A stretch of 35,742 nt of DNA, taken from the NCBI GenBank assembly GCA_004356015.1, contig SMYD01000047.1:1-35742 (forward strand). The letters are read 5' to 3'. The notes beneath the pieces are model-generated. The model did not search any database and was not told where the DNA came from. It saw only the letters and a program-made list of their open reading frames with translations. Source of the stretch: Acidobacteriota bacterium (GTDB lineage Bacteria > Acidobacteriota > Polarisedimenticolia > SMYD01). Position numbers and translations under genes: made by a program. Below are positions 13,309 through 23,144 of the stretch, piece after piece (within the stretch, counting starts at the first letter, position 1; each line of letters begins with the position of its first letter).

Positions 13309-15396
13309 ATGAGCGCGATTGACACCGTCCATATCCGGAACGTGGGATTCATCGGGCACGGTTCCTGTGGCAAGACCACCGTGACCTCCGCGCTGCTCTA
13401 TACCGGCGGGGCCGTAAAGCGCCTGGGCCACGTGGACGACGGCAGTGCTGTCACCGACTCCGATCCTGAAGAGATCGAGCGCAAGATGTCCATCGCCGTC
13501 GCCCTGGCCCATTTCCCATGGGATGGCAGGAAGATCAACATTCTTGACCTTCCAGGCGCCGCCGGCTTCGTCCACGAGGCCAAGGCCGCCCTCAAAGTTG
13601 TCGATACGGCCATCTCCGTCATCTGCGGCGTGGCGGGAGTCGAGGTCCAGACCGAGAAGACCTGGCGCTTCGCCACTGACCACGGCCTGGCCCAGGCCGT
13701 GGTGATCAACAAGCTGGACAGGGAGCGATCCGATTTTGACCGGGTACTGGCCAACCTGCAGGACAAGTTCGGCCGGAAAGTCGTCGCCTTTCACCTGCCC
13801 GTGGGGGCGGAAGACGAGTTCAGCGGCGTGATCGATCTGGTCACCATGAAGGCCTACACCTACAGCGACGACTCCGGCAAGGGCGAAGAGGGTGACATCC
13901 CCCCGGCCTTGAACGAGAAAGCCCAGTCGGCGCGGGAGACTCTCATGGAAGCGATCGCCGAGGTCGACGACCACCTCATGGAGTGTTTCTTCGAGAACGG
14001 CGAGTTGACGCCCGACGAGATGACCGAAGGATTACGCCGGGGAATCCGGGAACGCAAGATCGTTCCGGTCCTGGCGGCGTCGGCCCTCAAGAGCATAGGA
14101 AGCGACCGCCTGGCCGGGTTCGTCGCCTCCCTGCTGCCCGACCCCGCCGGCCTCGGCGAGGCCAGGGGCACCGTCCCTGGCGGCCAGGAAGAGAGCACGC
14201 GGCCGGTGGACAGCCAGGAGCCCCTCTCCCTCTTCGTGTTCAAGACCCTGGCGGACCCCTTCTCCGGACGGATCAGCCTCATGCGGGTCATGTCGGGAAC
14301 CGCAAGGCTGGATGGCCCGGTGCACAATTTCTCCAGAGACAGCAACGAGAAGCTGTCCAACATGTCCCTGATGCAGGGGAAGGACCTGAGCAAGGTGCAG
14401 GAACTGAGGGCAGGCGATCTGGGCTGCCTGACCAAGCTCAAGGACACCATCACCGGCAACACTCTGGGCGACGCGGCGGCACCCATCATCTACGCCCCGG
14501 TCGAGCCGCCTGAAGCCGCCATCTCCTTCGCCATCGAACCCAGGAGCCGTGGTGACGAGGACAAGCTGAGCAACGCCATGGCCAGGATCATCGAAGAAGA
14601 CCCGGCGCTCTGCCACTCCCGGGATCCCCGAACCCACGAGATCCTGCTTTCAGGCACCGGCATCACGCATGTGGAAGTGGCCCTCGCCAAGATGAAGAAA
14701 AAATTCGGTGTCGATTGCCTTCTCAGGCCGCCCAAGGTCCCCTACCTGGAGACCATCAAGAAGAGGGCGGAAGCCACTGCGCGCCACAAGAAGCAGACCG
14801 GCGGCCACGGCCAGTTCGCCGAGTGCAGGATCGCGGTGGAGCCCCTGGAGTCCGGCGCCGGGTACGAGTTCGTGGACAAGATCTTCGGCGGATCCATTTC
14901 CCAGGGCTACAGGCCGGCCGTGAACAAGGGTGTCCAGGAGGCCTCCGCCCGCGGCGTGATCGCCGGCTACCCTCTCTCGGATTTCCGCGTGACCCTGCTG
15001 GACGGCAAGGAGCACCCGGTGGACAGCTCCGAGATGGCGTTCAAGATCGCTGCCTCCATGGCCTTCAGAGAATGCATGAAAACGGCCCAGCCCATCCTCA
15101 TGGAACCCATCATGGAGGTCGAGGTGGCCATCTCCGAGGAGTTCATGGGCGACATCATGGGCGACATGAACTCACGCCGGGGCCGCGTGCAGGGCATGGA
15201 CAACAGCGGCGAGAACCAGGTCATCAAGGCCCAGGTGCCCATGGCGGAGATGCTCACCTACTCCCAGACGCTCAAATCGATCACCGGCGGCCGTGGCAGC
15301 TTTCACATGACCCTGAATCACTACGAACAGGTCCCGGCCCACATCCAGAAGAAACTGTTGGCCGAGTTGGCCAAAGAGAAGGAAGGGGCGAGTTAG
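13309..15396 (+). CDS. EF-G-like translational GTPase, EF-G2/FusA2 type
   Basis: This 695-residue protein has the full EF-G architecture: G1 GHGSCGKTT (16-24), G3 DLPGAAGF (80-87), G4 NKLD (134-137), then domains II-V, including KKQTGGHGQFAECRI in domain IV and VPMAEMLTYSQTLKSITGGRGSF in domain V. It differs from the canonical factor in all nucleotide-binding motifs (AHIDAGKTT and DTPGHVDF in the housekeeping enzyme). The catalytic His after the DxPG glycine is Ala84. Such substitutions are typical of the second EF-G group found beside a normal fusA. Its role is not settled: it may be ribosome-linked but is unlikely to be the main translocase. The Shine-Dalgarno is good, and asnS follows after two bases. 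Confidence 0.93.
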   Translation: MSAIDTVHIRNVGFIGHGSCGKTTVTSALLYTGGAVKRLGHVDDGSAVTDSDPEEIERKMSIAVALAHFPWDGRKINILDLPGAAGFVHEAKAALKVVDTAISVICGVAGVEVQTEKTWRFATDHGLAQAVVINKLDRERSDFDRVLANLQDKFGRKVVAFHLPVGAEDEFSGVIDLVTMKAYTYSDDSGKGEEGDIPPALNEKAQSARETLMEAIAEVDDHLMECFFENGELTPDEMTEGLRRGIRERKIVPVLAASALKSIGSDRLAGFVASLLPDPAGLGEARGTVPGGQEESTRPVDSQEPLSLFVFKTLADPFSGRISLMRVMSGTARLDGPVHNFSRDSNEKLSNMSLMQGKDLSKVQELRAGDLGCLTKLKDTITGNTLGDAAAPIIYAPVEPPEAAISFAIEPRSRGDEDKLSNAMARIIEEDPALCHSRDPRTHEILLSGTGITHVEVALAKMKKKFGVDCLLRPPKVPYLETIKKRAEATARHKKQTGGHGQFAECRIAVEPLESGAGYEFVDKIFGGSISQGYRPAVNKGVQEASARGVIAGYPLSDFRVTLLDGKEHPVDSSEMAFKIAASMAFRECMKTAQPILMEPIMEVEVAISEEFMGDIMGDMNSRRGRVQGMDNSGENQVIKAQVPMAEMLTYSQTLKSITGGRGSFHMTLNHYEQVPAHIQKKLLAELAKEKEGAS

Positions 15397-15398
15397 AG

Positions 15399-16718
15399 GT
15401 GGGTGATGCGCCACCAGTTCTCTGGATTGAAGAGGCTGCCGACCATATCGGCCAGGTCGTCACCCTGCGTGGATGGGTCGACCAGAAGCGTTCATCGGGG
15501 AAGATCCGCTTTCTGATCCTGCGGGATGGCACCGGCTACATCCAGGGCGTGGCCTCCATCCAGGACCTGCCTGCAAGAGACTGGGAGAATCTCGACCGTC
15601 TCACCCAGGAATCGTCGGTGCGGATCACCGGTGAAGTGCGCGCCGACAAGCGCGCTGCCGGCGGCTGCGAATTGACCCTGGCCCGGGTCGAACCTCTGTC
15701 CATCGCGCCCGAATTCCCCATTCAGCCCAAGAAACACGGGCCCGAGTTTCTTCTGGACAACCGCCACCTCTGGCTGCGCTCGCGCCGGCAGCATGCCATC
15801 ATGCGCATCCGCAGCGAGGTGGTCCGCGCCTGCCGCGACTATTTTCTCACCCGGGGCTACACCCTCATCGACGCGCCCATCTTCACGCCGACCGCCTGCG
15901 AAGGAACCTCGACCCTCTTCGAGACCGACTACTTCGGCCGGAAAGCCTATCTGACCCAGTCGGGGCAACTCTATCTGGAGCCTGCCTGCATGGCTCTGGG
16001 CAAGGTCTTCTGTTTCGGCCCCACGTTCCGCGCCGAGAAATCCAAGACCCGCCACCACCTCACTGAATTCTGGATGCTGGAGCCGGAGGTCGCGTTCATG
16101 GAACTGGACGGACTGCTGGACCTGGCGGAGGACTTCATCGCCACCGTCATGGCCCGCGTCCTGGAATCCCGTGGCGAAGAATTGAAGACCCTGGAGCGGG
16201 ACATCAGCCGCCTGGAGAAGATCACGCCGCCGTTCCCGCGCATGCGCTACGACGAGGCAGCGCGCATCCTGGCAGAGAAGTCAAAAGAGAGACCGGATCT
16301 GGCTTTCACCTATGGTGACGATTTCGGCGCTCCTCATGAAGCCGCCCTGACCGAAGACCAGGACAAGCCGCTTCTGGTGACTCACTACCCGGCCGCGGTG
16401 AAGGCCTTCTACATGCAGCCGGCGGCGGACGCCCCGGACAAGGCGCTCTGCGTGGATGTCCTGGCTCCGGAAGGCTATGGCGAGATCATCGGTGGCTCAC
16501 AGCGCATCCATGACCTGGAGCTGCTGGAGACGCGCATCCGGGACCACGATCTGCCCCGGGAAGCCTTCAACTGGTACCTGGATATTCGCCGTTACGGCAG
16601 CGTGCCCCACTCGGGCTTCGGTATGGGGCTTGAGAGGTTCGTGGCCTGGGTGAGCGGTGTTCACCATCTGCGGGAGACCATCCCCTACCCGCGCATGATC
16701 CACCGCCTGACCCCCTGA
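15399..16718 (+). CDS. asnS: Asparaginyl-tRNA synthetase
   Basis: AsnRS charges tRNA-Asn with asparagine. The 439-residue class II enzyme has an N-terminal OB-fold anticodon domain (TLRGWVDQKRSSGKIRFLILRDG, about 24-46), motif 1 around RGYTLIDAPIF, the AsnRS-type PTACEGTSTLFETDYFG, motif 2 FRAEKSKTRHHLTEFWMLEPE, and motif 3 GFGMGLERFVAWV. The motif 2 text EFWMLEPE favours AsnRS over archaeal-type AspRS. The start is GTG 15399, three bases after the EF-G-like stop at 15396. No other start lies near, and the Shine-Dalgarno is unclear, so reinitiation after the preceding gene is likely. The gene ends 18 bp from the convergent pgl stop. Confidence 0.95.
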   Translation: MGDAPPVLWIEEAADHIGQVVTLRGWVDQKRSSGKIRFLILRDGTGYIQGVASIQDLPARDWENLDRLTQESSVRITGEVRADKRAAGGCELTLARVEPLSIAPEFPIQPKKHGPEFLLDNRHLWLRSRRQHAIMRIRSEVVRACRDYFLTRGYTLIDAPIFTPTACEGTSTLFETDYFGRKAYLTQSGQLYLEPACMALGKVFCFGPTFRAEKSKTRHHLTEFWMLEPEVAFMELDGLLDLAEDFIATVMARVLESRGEELKTLERDISRLEKITPPFPRMRYDEAARILAEKSKERPDLAFTYGDDFGAPHEAALTEDQDKPLLVTHYPAAVKAFYMQPAADAPDKALCVDVLAPEGYGEIIGGSQRIHDLELLETRIRDHDLPREAFNWYLDIRRYGSVPHSGFGMGLERFVAWVSGVHHLRETIPYPRMIHRLTP

Positions 16719-16736
16719 CCCGGCGCCTGAGGCCGC

Positions 16737-17507
16737 TCACAGGGAGAGGCCGACCGCCGCCGCCGTATCCAGAAACCAGACCGCCCGCCGGGCTCGCCGC
16801 ACCAGGCGCGCCGCCGGCAGCAGATCGTCTTTCCCCTGCAGAACCTGTCGCACCACGCCGGCCTTGGCTCCTCCCTGCACCAGGAAGACAAGGCACCGGG
16901 CGGCGTCCAGAACCGGCAGGGTCAGGGTCAGACGGGGCACCTGAGGCGACCCTCCCGCCGGCGCGGCGGGGCCGGCGACGGGCACCACCCAGCGGGACCG
17001 TTCCGCCAGGGCCGGTGAACCGGGGAACAGGGAGGCGGTGTGGCCATCCTCGCCGAGACCGAGGATGCAGAGGTCCACAACCGGCACACCCAGGCACCGG
17101 GCCGGTGCGACCCTGTCCAGCGTGTGAGCATAGGCTGCGGCAAGCCGGCCGGGGGCCGGCAGAGGGTTCTCAGCCGGTATCATGGGCAGCAGAGGCACCC
17201 GCCCTCCCCACGCCCGCCGGATCATGGCCCCATTACTGCGCGGGTCGCCGGCCGACACAAGACGCTCGTCCACCTGCAGCAGAGCCAGTGAGGCGGCATC
17301 CGGCCGATACCCGGCCAGGCAACGGTAGGTCATCTCCGGGGTGCTGCCCCCGGAGAGAGCCAGCACCGCCTGTCCATTCCGGATGATGGCCGTAGAGATC
17401 CGCGCATCCAGAAAAGCTGCGGCGCGCCGGGCCAGGTCCACGGCGCTGCCTGCCACCACCACCGTCTCGCCCGCCGCCGTGAGACGCGCTCCCGGTGGCA
17501 GAGTCAT
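16737..17507 (-). CDS. pgl: 6-phosphogluconolactonase
   Basis: Pgl hydrolyses 6-phosphogluconolactone, the product of glucose-6-phosphate dehydrogenase. The 256-residue DevB-type protein shows LALSGGSTPEMTYRCL (phosphosugar binding, about 49-64), QVDERLV, and GLGEDGHTASLFPG. It belongs to the NagB/RpiA/Pgl fold. The open frame extends well upstream, but ATG 17507 forms a 4-bp ATGA overlap with the opcA stop and gives the normal family length, so I chose it. It is the last gene of the pentose phosphate operon and ends close to the convergent asnS. Confidence 0.93.
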   Translation of the reverse strand: MTLPPGARLTAAGETVVVAGSAVDLARRAAAFLDARISTAIIRNGQAVLALSGGSTPEMTYRCLAGYRPDAASLALLQVDERLVSAGDPRSNGAMIRRAWGGRVPLLPMIPAENPLPAPGRLAAAYAHTLDRVAPARCLGVPVVDLCILGLGEDGHTASLFPGSPALAERSRWVVPVAGPAAPAGGSPQVPRLTLTLPVLDAARCLVFLVQGGAKAGVVRQVLQGKDDLLPAARLVRRARRAVWFLDTAAAVGLSL

Positions 17508-18691
17508 GGCCGGCCGCCACCGCTCCCGCCGCACTGCGCCCGCCACAGCTTCGCCAGTTCCCCGGCCAGGGCCAGGGCCGCAGCGAAGACCGGATCGGCC
17601 CGGGGAAACTCCAGTTCCCGCGCCAGCAACTGCGCGGTGCCGGTGACCCCGGGCTGTCCTGGCCATCGCCACAGGGGCTGGCCCGGCAGGTTCAATTCCG
17701 CCCATGGCGCCTCTCCCGGCCCGATGCGAGCGGTGGCCGGCGCGTGTCCATGGTCACCCATGACCAGGGAGAGGCTGGGGTCGCCTTCCCCGCCCCGCTG
17801 CACCCTCACCCTCACCACGTGAGTGCCGGCGTCCATCTCAAGACTCAGATCGTCGCCACTGGCGTGGACCGTTGCCGGGCGCGGCCGCCAGCCCAGGCGC
17901 GTCGCCAGCCAGGCGGCCAGGTAAAGGGCCTGACCCCTTCCCGGATGTCCGGACCGGGTGCCCCATCTCAGGTCAAGGCTTTGAACCGCGGTCAGGAGCG
18001 GCCGCCGGGCGGCCGGGTCGAACAGAGACGCCGTGGCTTCCCGCCAGCGGGTCAGCCGCCGCCAGGCCAGGTCGCCCGGCGCCGCCCCGTCCCCGGCGCC
18101 GCCGCTGAACGCCGCCAGATCCACAAGGGTCTCCAGATCGTCGCCGGCCGACGCCGTATCAAGAATCAGGCGGTCCGCCAGGTCGGCCAGCCGTCCCAGG
18201 CGGTGACTGCCGAAAGGAGGCCGCCCCCGCCACCAGAGAAAAACAGGGAGGTCCGCCGCCAGCAGGGCCGCCAGGGTGCCATGAAGGTGGCGCGCCGCCT
18301 CACCATCGGCCCTGAGGGTGATCTGCTCGCAGCAGAGTTGTCGTTCACTGCCCGAGGGACGCCTGCAAAAGGCGGAGAGATAGGCCTGGAGATGCGAGGA
18401 CGGCGCCTCGGGACGGGCATCCACACGGATGACACGGCAGGGATGCTCATGGGTGATGGCCGCCACCAGATCGGTCAGTTCCCGGTCCTCGGGATCGCCG
18501 CCAGGGGAAGGGGGAGATTCATCCTGAACGGCCGTCTTCTCCGACATGATGATCAGGTTCAGCACGCAGGCCCTCATCATGCCCCGGCCGCCGCCACCCT
18601 CACCCATGTCGCGCCACAAGCGACGGAGTTCCTCCTCCATGGCGGCCACATCCACGGTTCGGCCCGCCGCCAGGGGAAGGGGGGTGTTCAC
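17504..18691 (-). CDS. opcA: OpcA-like glucose-6-phosphate dehydrogenase assembly/activator protein
   Basis: OpcA promotes assembly and activity of glucose-6-phosphate dehydrogenase in cyanobacteria and actinobacteria. This 395-residue protein matches the family's pattern: an N-terminal helix (MEEELRRLWRDMG), then RACVLNLII, a HPCRVIRVDARPE segment, CCEQITLRADG, and the LPVFLWWRGRPPF loop (the family's LP-x-x-LWW motif). A C-terminal half without strong motifs follows. GTG 18691 has AAGGA six bases upstream and lies 13 bp after the zwf stop; the open frame continues upstream but only overlaps zwf. The position directly between zwf and pgl supports the call strongly. Confidence 0.85.
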   Translation of the reverse strand: MNTPLPLAAGRTVDVAAMEEELRRLWRDMGEGGGGRGMMRACVLNLIIMSEKTAVQDESPPSPGGDPEDRELTDLVAAITHEHPCRVIRVDARPEAPSSHLQAYLSAFCRRPSGSERQLCCEQITLRADGEAARHLHGTLAALLAADLPVFLWWRGRPPFGSHRLGRLADLADRLILDTASAGDDLETLVDLAAFSGGAGDGAAPGDLAWRRLTRWREATASLFDPAARRPLLTAVQSLDLRWGTRSGHPGRGQALYLAAWLATRLGWRPRPATVHASGDDLSLEMDAGTHVVRVRVQRGGEGDPSLSLVMGDHGHAPATARIGPGEAPWAELNLPGQPLWRWPGQPGVTGTAQLLARELEFPRADPVFAAALALAGELAKLWRAQCGGSGGGRP

Positions 18692-18704
18692 GGGCAGTCC
18701 TTGC

Positions 18705-20240
18705 TCACATCCGCCGCCAGCGGCGGCCGTCGGCCCGCAGCAGGTCATCGGCGGCGGCCGGCCCCCAGGTTCCCGACTCGTAGAATTCCAGTCCTTCCTC
18801 GGTCGCATGATCCCAGGCGTCCAGAACCGGCTGCAGCACGCGCCAGGCGGCCTCGACCTCGTCGCGGCGGGTGAAGAGAGTCGAATCACCCAGCATGCAG
18901 TCCAGCAAGAGGCGTTCGTAAGCGTTGGGCATCTCCAGCAGACCGAAGGCGCTGCCGTAGCTGAAGTCCATCTCCACCGGGCGCATGCGCAGGCTCGTCC
19001 CCGGGCGCTTGGCTTCGAAGCTCAGGGCGATCCCTTCATCGGGCTGGATGCGCAGAGAGATGACATTGGGAACCAGGTCGGCGCGGGCAACACCTCCGAA
19101 GAGAAGATGGGGCACCTGGCGGTAGACCACGGAGATCTCGCTGGTCTTGCGCGCCAGCTGCTTGCCGGAGCGCAGATAGAACGGCACTCCCTGCCAGCGC
19201 CAGTTGTCCACGTGCAGTTTGAGGGCCGCGTAGGTCGGCGTCACCGAAGCCGGGTGAACGCCACCTGCATCGCGATAGGCCCCGGCCGGGCGCCCCAGCA
19301 CCTGGCCGGCGACATACTGGCCCCGGACGGCGTGGACCCGGTGCGCCCCCGCGTCCAGAGAGCGCACAGCGCGCAGAACTTTCACCTTCTCATCCCGCAC
19401 AGCATCAGCCTCGAAGGCAACCGGCGCTTCCATGGCCACCAGGCAGAGAAGCTGCAGGAGATGGTTCTGGAACATATCCCGCAGGACACCCGCCTCCTCG
19501 TAATACCCGCCCCGATCGCCGATGCCTATATCTTCCGCCACACTGATCTGAACGTGGTCGATGAACTGCCGATTCCAGGTCGGCTCCAGGAACGCATTGG
19601 CGAAGCGGAACACCAGAAGGTTCTGAACCGTCTCTTTTCCCAGGTAGTGATCGATCCGGTAGACCTGCGACTCGTCGAACACCCTGTTGACATCCCGGTT
19701 CAGAGCCTGGGCGGAAGCGAGGTCCCGGCCGAACGGCTTCTCGATGATGATACGAGTCCCGGTCCCCGGGCCGGAGCCGAGACCCGCTTCACCCAGCCCG
19801 CCGATGATGGGCGCATACATGCTGGGGGGCATGGCGAGATAGAAGACACGATTCCCGCCGGTCCCGCGGATCCGGTCCAGGTCCGCTAGACGGCGAGCCA
19901 GTTCCCCATAAACATCCGCGCTCCCCAGGTCGGCACACTGGTACATGAGACCGCCGGCGAAAGCCTTCCACTGGTCCCCGGCAGCCAGTTCCCGGTCGGC
20001 GAATTCGGCGACAGCTTCCTGCATGGCCTGGCGAAACTGTTCATCGGACCAGGAGGTGCGGCCAACACCCAGCACGGTGAATTCGGGCGGCAGAAGGCGG
20101 CGGGCGGAGAGGCTCGCCAGGGCCGGCATGAGCTTGCGGCGGGACAGATCGCCGCTGGCCCCGAAGATGACCATGATGCAGGGCTCCGCGATGCGCTCCC
20201 GGCGCATGCCGAGGCGCAGCGGGTTTTCATCGGGTGCCAT
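18705..20240 (-). CDS. zwf: Glucose-6-phosphate 1-dehydrogenase
   Basis: Zwf oxidises glucose 6-phosphate to 6-phosphogluconolactone, normally producing NADPH, and is the entry step of the oxidative pentose phosphate pathway. The 511-residue product has the dinucleotide-binding GASGDLSRRK (27-36), EKPFGRD, and the substrate/catalytic signature RIDHYLGKE. A WRWQGVPFYLRSGK segment in the C-terminal part is also typical. I chose ATG 20240: it gives a normal N-terminus (MAPDENPL) and a 14-bp overlap with gnd. Starts at 20255 and further upstream in the open frame are possible but would push further into gnd. The Shine-Dalgarno is weak (GGTGG). Confidence 0.95.
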   Translation of the reverse strand: MAPDENPLRLGMRRERIAEPCIMVIFGASGDLSRRKLMPALASLSARRLLPPEFTVLGVGRTSWSDEQFRQAMQEAVAEFADRELAAGDQWKAFAGGLMYQCADLGSADVYGELARRLADLDRIRGTGGNRVFYLAMPPSMYAPIIGGLGEAGLGSGPGTGTRIIIEKPFGRDLASAQALNRDVNRVFDESQVYRIDHYLGKETVQNLLVFRFANAFLEPTWNRQFIDHVQISVAEDIGIGDRGGYYEEAGVLRDMFQNHLLQLLCLVAMEAPVAFEADAVRDEKVKVLRAVRSLDAGAHRVHAVRGQYVAGQVLGRPAGAYRDAGGVHPASVTPTYAALKLHVDNWRWQGVPFYLRSGKQLARKTSEISVVYRQVPHLLFGGVARADLVPNVISLRIQPDEGIALSFEAKRPGTSLRMRPVEMDFSYGSAFGLLEMPNAYERLLLDCMLGDSTLFTRRDEVEAAWRVLQPVLDAWDHATEEGLEFYESGTWGPAAADDLLRADGRRWRRM

Positions 20241-21120
20241 GGCCACCGAACTCATCGCGCAAGGCCGCCACCAGCCGCAGTGAGAACGCATCGTGCCGGC
20301 GCGAGGCGAAGCGCGCGAACAGGGCCTGAGTGATGGCCGGCGCCGCCACGGAACGTTCGATGGCTTCCTCCACCGTCCAGCGGCCCTCACCCGAATCGGC
20401 GACCCAGGCCTCGACACCGGCCAGTTCAGGGTTCTTCTCCAGGGCGGAAGCCACCAGGTCCAGTAGCCAGGAACGGATCACGGACCCATGGCCCCAGAGC
20501 CTGGCCACGCCGGGCAGATCCAGCGGGAACGGCCCCTCCTTGAGCAGCTCAAACCCTTCCGCATATCCCTGCATCATGGCGTACTCGATGCCGTTGTGAA
20601 TCATCTTGGTGTAGTGGCCCGCTCCCACCGGTCCCACACGGGCATATCCCGCCGGCGGCGCCAGTGTCCGGAAGATCGGCTCCACCTGCTGGAACGCCTT
20701 CTTGGCGCCCCCCACCATGAGGCAATACCCTTCTTCCAGGCCCCAGATTCCACCTGAGGTACCTGCGTCCAGCAGATGGATCCCCTTGCGCTCCAGCATC
20801 CCGGCGCGGAGGAGCGTGTCCTTGTACCGGGAGTTGCCGCCGTCCACGACCAGATCCCCCTCCTGAAGGATCTCACCCAGTTTTTCCAGGGTGATCCGGG
20901 TGGGCTCTCCGGCCGGCACCATGACCCAGACGATACGCGGGCCCTGGAGACGGCTGCACAGGTCGTCCAGGTCCGCCGCCGCATGGGCGCCCGTCTCACC
21001 GGCGACGGTCGCCACCTGCCCGGCGTCAAGATCCCACACCACCACCTCATGATGGTCGCGGCGCAAACGTTTCACCATGTTGGCGCCCATCTTGCCCAGA
21101 CCCACCAGACCCAGTTTCAT
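20227..21120 (-). CDS. gnd: 6-phosphogluconate dehydrogenase, short (about 300-residue) type
   Basis: Gnd oxidatively decarboxylates 6-phosphogluconate to ribulose 5-phosphate. This 297-residue form begins MKLGLVGLGKMGANM, a Rossmann NAD(P) loop, then has VVDGGNSRYKDT, the GTSGGIWGLEEGYCLMVGG region, and the catalytic-lysine motif GHYTKMIHNGIEYAMMQ. It lacks the extra C-terminal helical half of the roughly 470-residue enteric enzyme; short forms are often NAD-dependent, which I cannot confirm here. ATG 21120 has AAAGGG about six bases upstream and lies ten bases after the tkt stop. Confidence 0.95.
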   Translation of the reverse strand: MKLGLVGLGKMGANMVKRLRRDHHEVVVWDLDAGQVATVAGETGAHAAADLDDLCSRLQGPRIVWVMVPAGEPTRITLEKLGEILQEGDLVVDGGNSRYKDTLLRAGMLERKGIHLLDAGTSGGIWGLEEGYCLMVGGAKKAFQQVEPIFRTLAPPAGYARVGPVGAGHYTKMIHNGIEYAMMQGYAEGFELLKEGPFPLDLPGVARLWGHGSVIRSWLLDLVASALEKNPELAGVEAWVADSGEGRWTVEEAIERSVAAPAITQALFARFASRRHDAFSLRLVAALRDEFGGHGTR

Positions 21121-21130
21121 GGCTTCCCTT

Positions 21131-23140
21131 TCAGCCCAGCAGGTCCCGCGCCCGGGAGACGATATGGCCCGGGACGAACCCGAACTTCTCGAACAGCACA
21201 GGCGCCGGCGCCGACGCGCCGAATCGGTCCAGGGCCACACAGGCACCCCTCGCTCCAACCCATCGATCCCATCCCAGGGAGGCCCCCGCCTCCACCGACA
21301 GGCGTGCGGTCACCGCGGAGGGTAGAACTTCCTCGCGGTACGACTCGGGTTGCCCGGCGAAGATCTCCCAGCAGGGAAACGACACGACGCGGGTGGGGAC
21401 TCCCTCACCCTGCAACAGGTCACGGGCCGCCATGACCAGGCCGACTTCGGAGCCCGAGGCCAGGAGAATCAGATCCGGGCTGCCGCCCCTGGCCTCGGCG
21501 AGGATATAGGCGCCGCGGGCCAGCCCGGCGGCGGGCGCCTGCCCGGCGCCCGCCTGTAAAGGAAGTTTCTGGCGGCTCAGAACCAGGACGGTGGGACCGT
21601 CCCGGCGAGCAAGAGCCACCCGCCAGGCAGCCACCGTCTCATTGGCATCGGCGGGCCGGATGACATGGAGATTGGGCATGGCGCGCAGGGAGGCGAGATG
21701 TTCCACCGGCTGGTGGGTGGGGCCGTCCTCCCCCAGCCCGATGGAATCATGGGTGAACACCCAGATCACCGGCAGGCGGGTGAGGGCCGCCATCCTGATG
21801 GCGGGGCGGGCGTAATCGGAGAAGATGAGGAAGGTCGCCCCGAAGGGACGGAGGCCGCCATGCAGGCTCATCCCGTTCATGAGAGCGCCCATGGCGTGTT
21901 CCCTCACACCGAACCGGAGGACACGGCCGCCGTACTCTCCCGCCGCCACGTCCGAACTATCCGGGATATGGGTGTTGTTGGATCCCGCCAGGTCGGCGGA
22001 GCCGCCGACCAGTTCCGGAATCACCGGTGCCAGAGCGGCAAGAACCTTGCCCGAGGCGGCGCGAGAGGCGAGATCGCCCGTCTCCCCGGTGAAGACAGGC
22101 AGATGGTCTTCCCAGCCGGCCGGCAGATCGCCGGCCATGCGGCGGCCATATTCGGCAGCGGCGGCGGCGTCATGCTCCCGCATTTCCTCCATCCTGGTCC
22201 GCCAGGCGGCGTGCAACGCCGCACCGGCCGCCGCTCTCTCCCTGAGAGGTGCAGCGGCGCCCTCCGGCACCAGAAACCGAGCCTGGGGGTCCCAACCGTA
22301 GGCTTCCTTGGCGGCGCGCACCTCATCCTCCCCGAGCGGTGCACCATGGGAGGAAGACTTGCCCTCCTTGGTCGGTGAGCCGAACCCGATGCGGGTGCGA
22401 GCTGCGATCATGCTGGGGCGTTGGGTCTCGGCCACGGCGGCTGCCAGCGCCGTGGCCACAGCATGCGGGTCCATACCGTCCACGGCCTGCACATGCCATC
22501 CCAGAGCGGCGTAGCGCGCCATCACATCCTCGCTGAAGCTGAGATCCGTCCCGCCGTCGATGGTGACCTTGTTGTCATCATAGATGAGACAGAGGCGATC
22601 CAGCCCCAGGTGGCCGGCCAGCGAGGAAGCCTCGGCGGCCACGCCCTCCATGAGGTCGCCGTCGGAAGCCAGCACCCAGGTGCGATGGTCCACGACACGT
22701 CGGTCGCTCCTGTTGAACCGGGACGCGAGCATGCGCTCGGAGAGGGCCATCCCCACCGCGTTGCCCACGCCCTGGCCCAGGGGGCCGGTGGTGGCCTCCA
22801 CGCCGGGAGTCTCGCCACGCTCCGGGTGCCCCGGGGTTCTGGCTCCCCACTGGCGGAAGTTCTTCAGGTCGTCCAGGCTGAGGTCATATCCCGAGAGGTG
22901 CAGCAGCCCGTAAAGCAGCAGTGAGGCATGTCCGCAGCTCAGCACAAATCGATCCCGATCCGGCCAGTCAGGGTGCCTGGGGTCGAATTTCAGAAATCGC
23001 GACCACAATACATGGCCGACCACCGCCAGGCCCATGGGGGCTCCGGGATGTCCCGAGTTGGCCTTCTGGACCGCGTCCATGGCCAGAGTGCGAAGGGTGT
23101 TGATACAGAGTTCATCGGTGTCCGAAAAGGTGAAAGCCAT
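21131..23140 (-). CDS. tkt: Transketolase
   Basis: Transketolase moves two-carbon ketol units between pentose and other sugar phosphates with thiamine diphosphate. The 669-residue protein has the N-terminal substrate segment [12 protein letters not shown], the cofactor motif [20 protein letters not shown] (GDG-like, ending before the conserved NK in [10 protein letters not shown]), [10 protein letters not shown] in the pyrimidine domain, and [20 protein letters not shown]. Length and order are standard. I chose ATG 23140 (MAFTFSDTD) because it lies four bases past the stop of the upstream sensor gene; the in-frame ATG 23170 would overlap that gene by 26 bp. GAGG sits very close to the chosen start. 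Confidence 0.96.
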   Translation of the reverse strand: MAFTFSDTDELCINTLRTLAMDAVQKANSGHPGAPMGLAVVGHVLWSRFLKFDPRHPDWPDRDRFVLSCGHASLLLYGLLHLSGYDLSLDDLKNFRQWGARTPGHPERGETPGVEATTGPLGQGVGNAVGMALSERMLASRFNRSDRRVVDHRTWVLASDGDLMEGVAAEASSLAGHLGLDRLCLIYDDNKVTIDGGTDLSFSEDVMARYAALGWHVQAVDGMDPHAVATALAAAVAETQRPSMIAARTRIGFGSPTKEGKSSSHGAPLGEDEVRAAKEAYGWDPQARFLVPEGAAAPLRERAAAGAALHAAWRTRMEEMREHDAAAAAEYGRRMAGDLPAGWEDHLPVFTGETGDLASRAASGKVLAALAPVIPELVGGSADLAGSNNTHIPDSSDVAAGEYGGRVLRFGVREHAMGALMNGMSLHGGLRPFGATFLIFSDYARPAIRMAALTRLPVIWVFTHDSIGLGEDGPTHQPVEHLASLRAMPNLHVIRPADANETVAAWRVALARRDGPTVLVLSRQKLPLQAGAGQAPAAGLARGAYILAEARGGSPDLILLASGSEVGLVMAARDLLQGEGVPTRVVSFPCWEIFAGQPESYREEVLPSAVTARLSVEAGASLGWDRWVGARGACVALDRFGASAPAPVLFEKFGFVPGHIVSRARDLLG

Positions 23141-23144
23141 GACC

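Noticed and set aside
14715-15398. Upstream extension of the asnS frame into the EF-G-like gene
   Set aside because: The frame is open but lies entirely inside the EF-G-like gene; no AsnRS has such an N-terminus.
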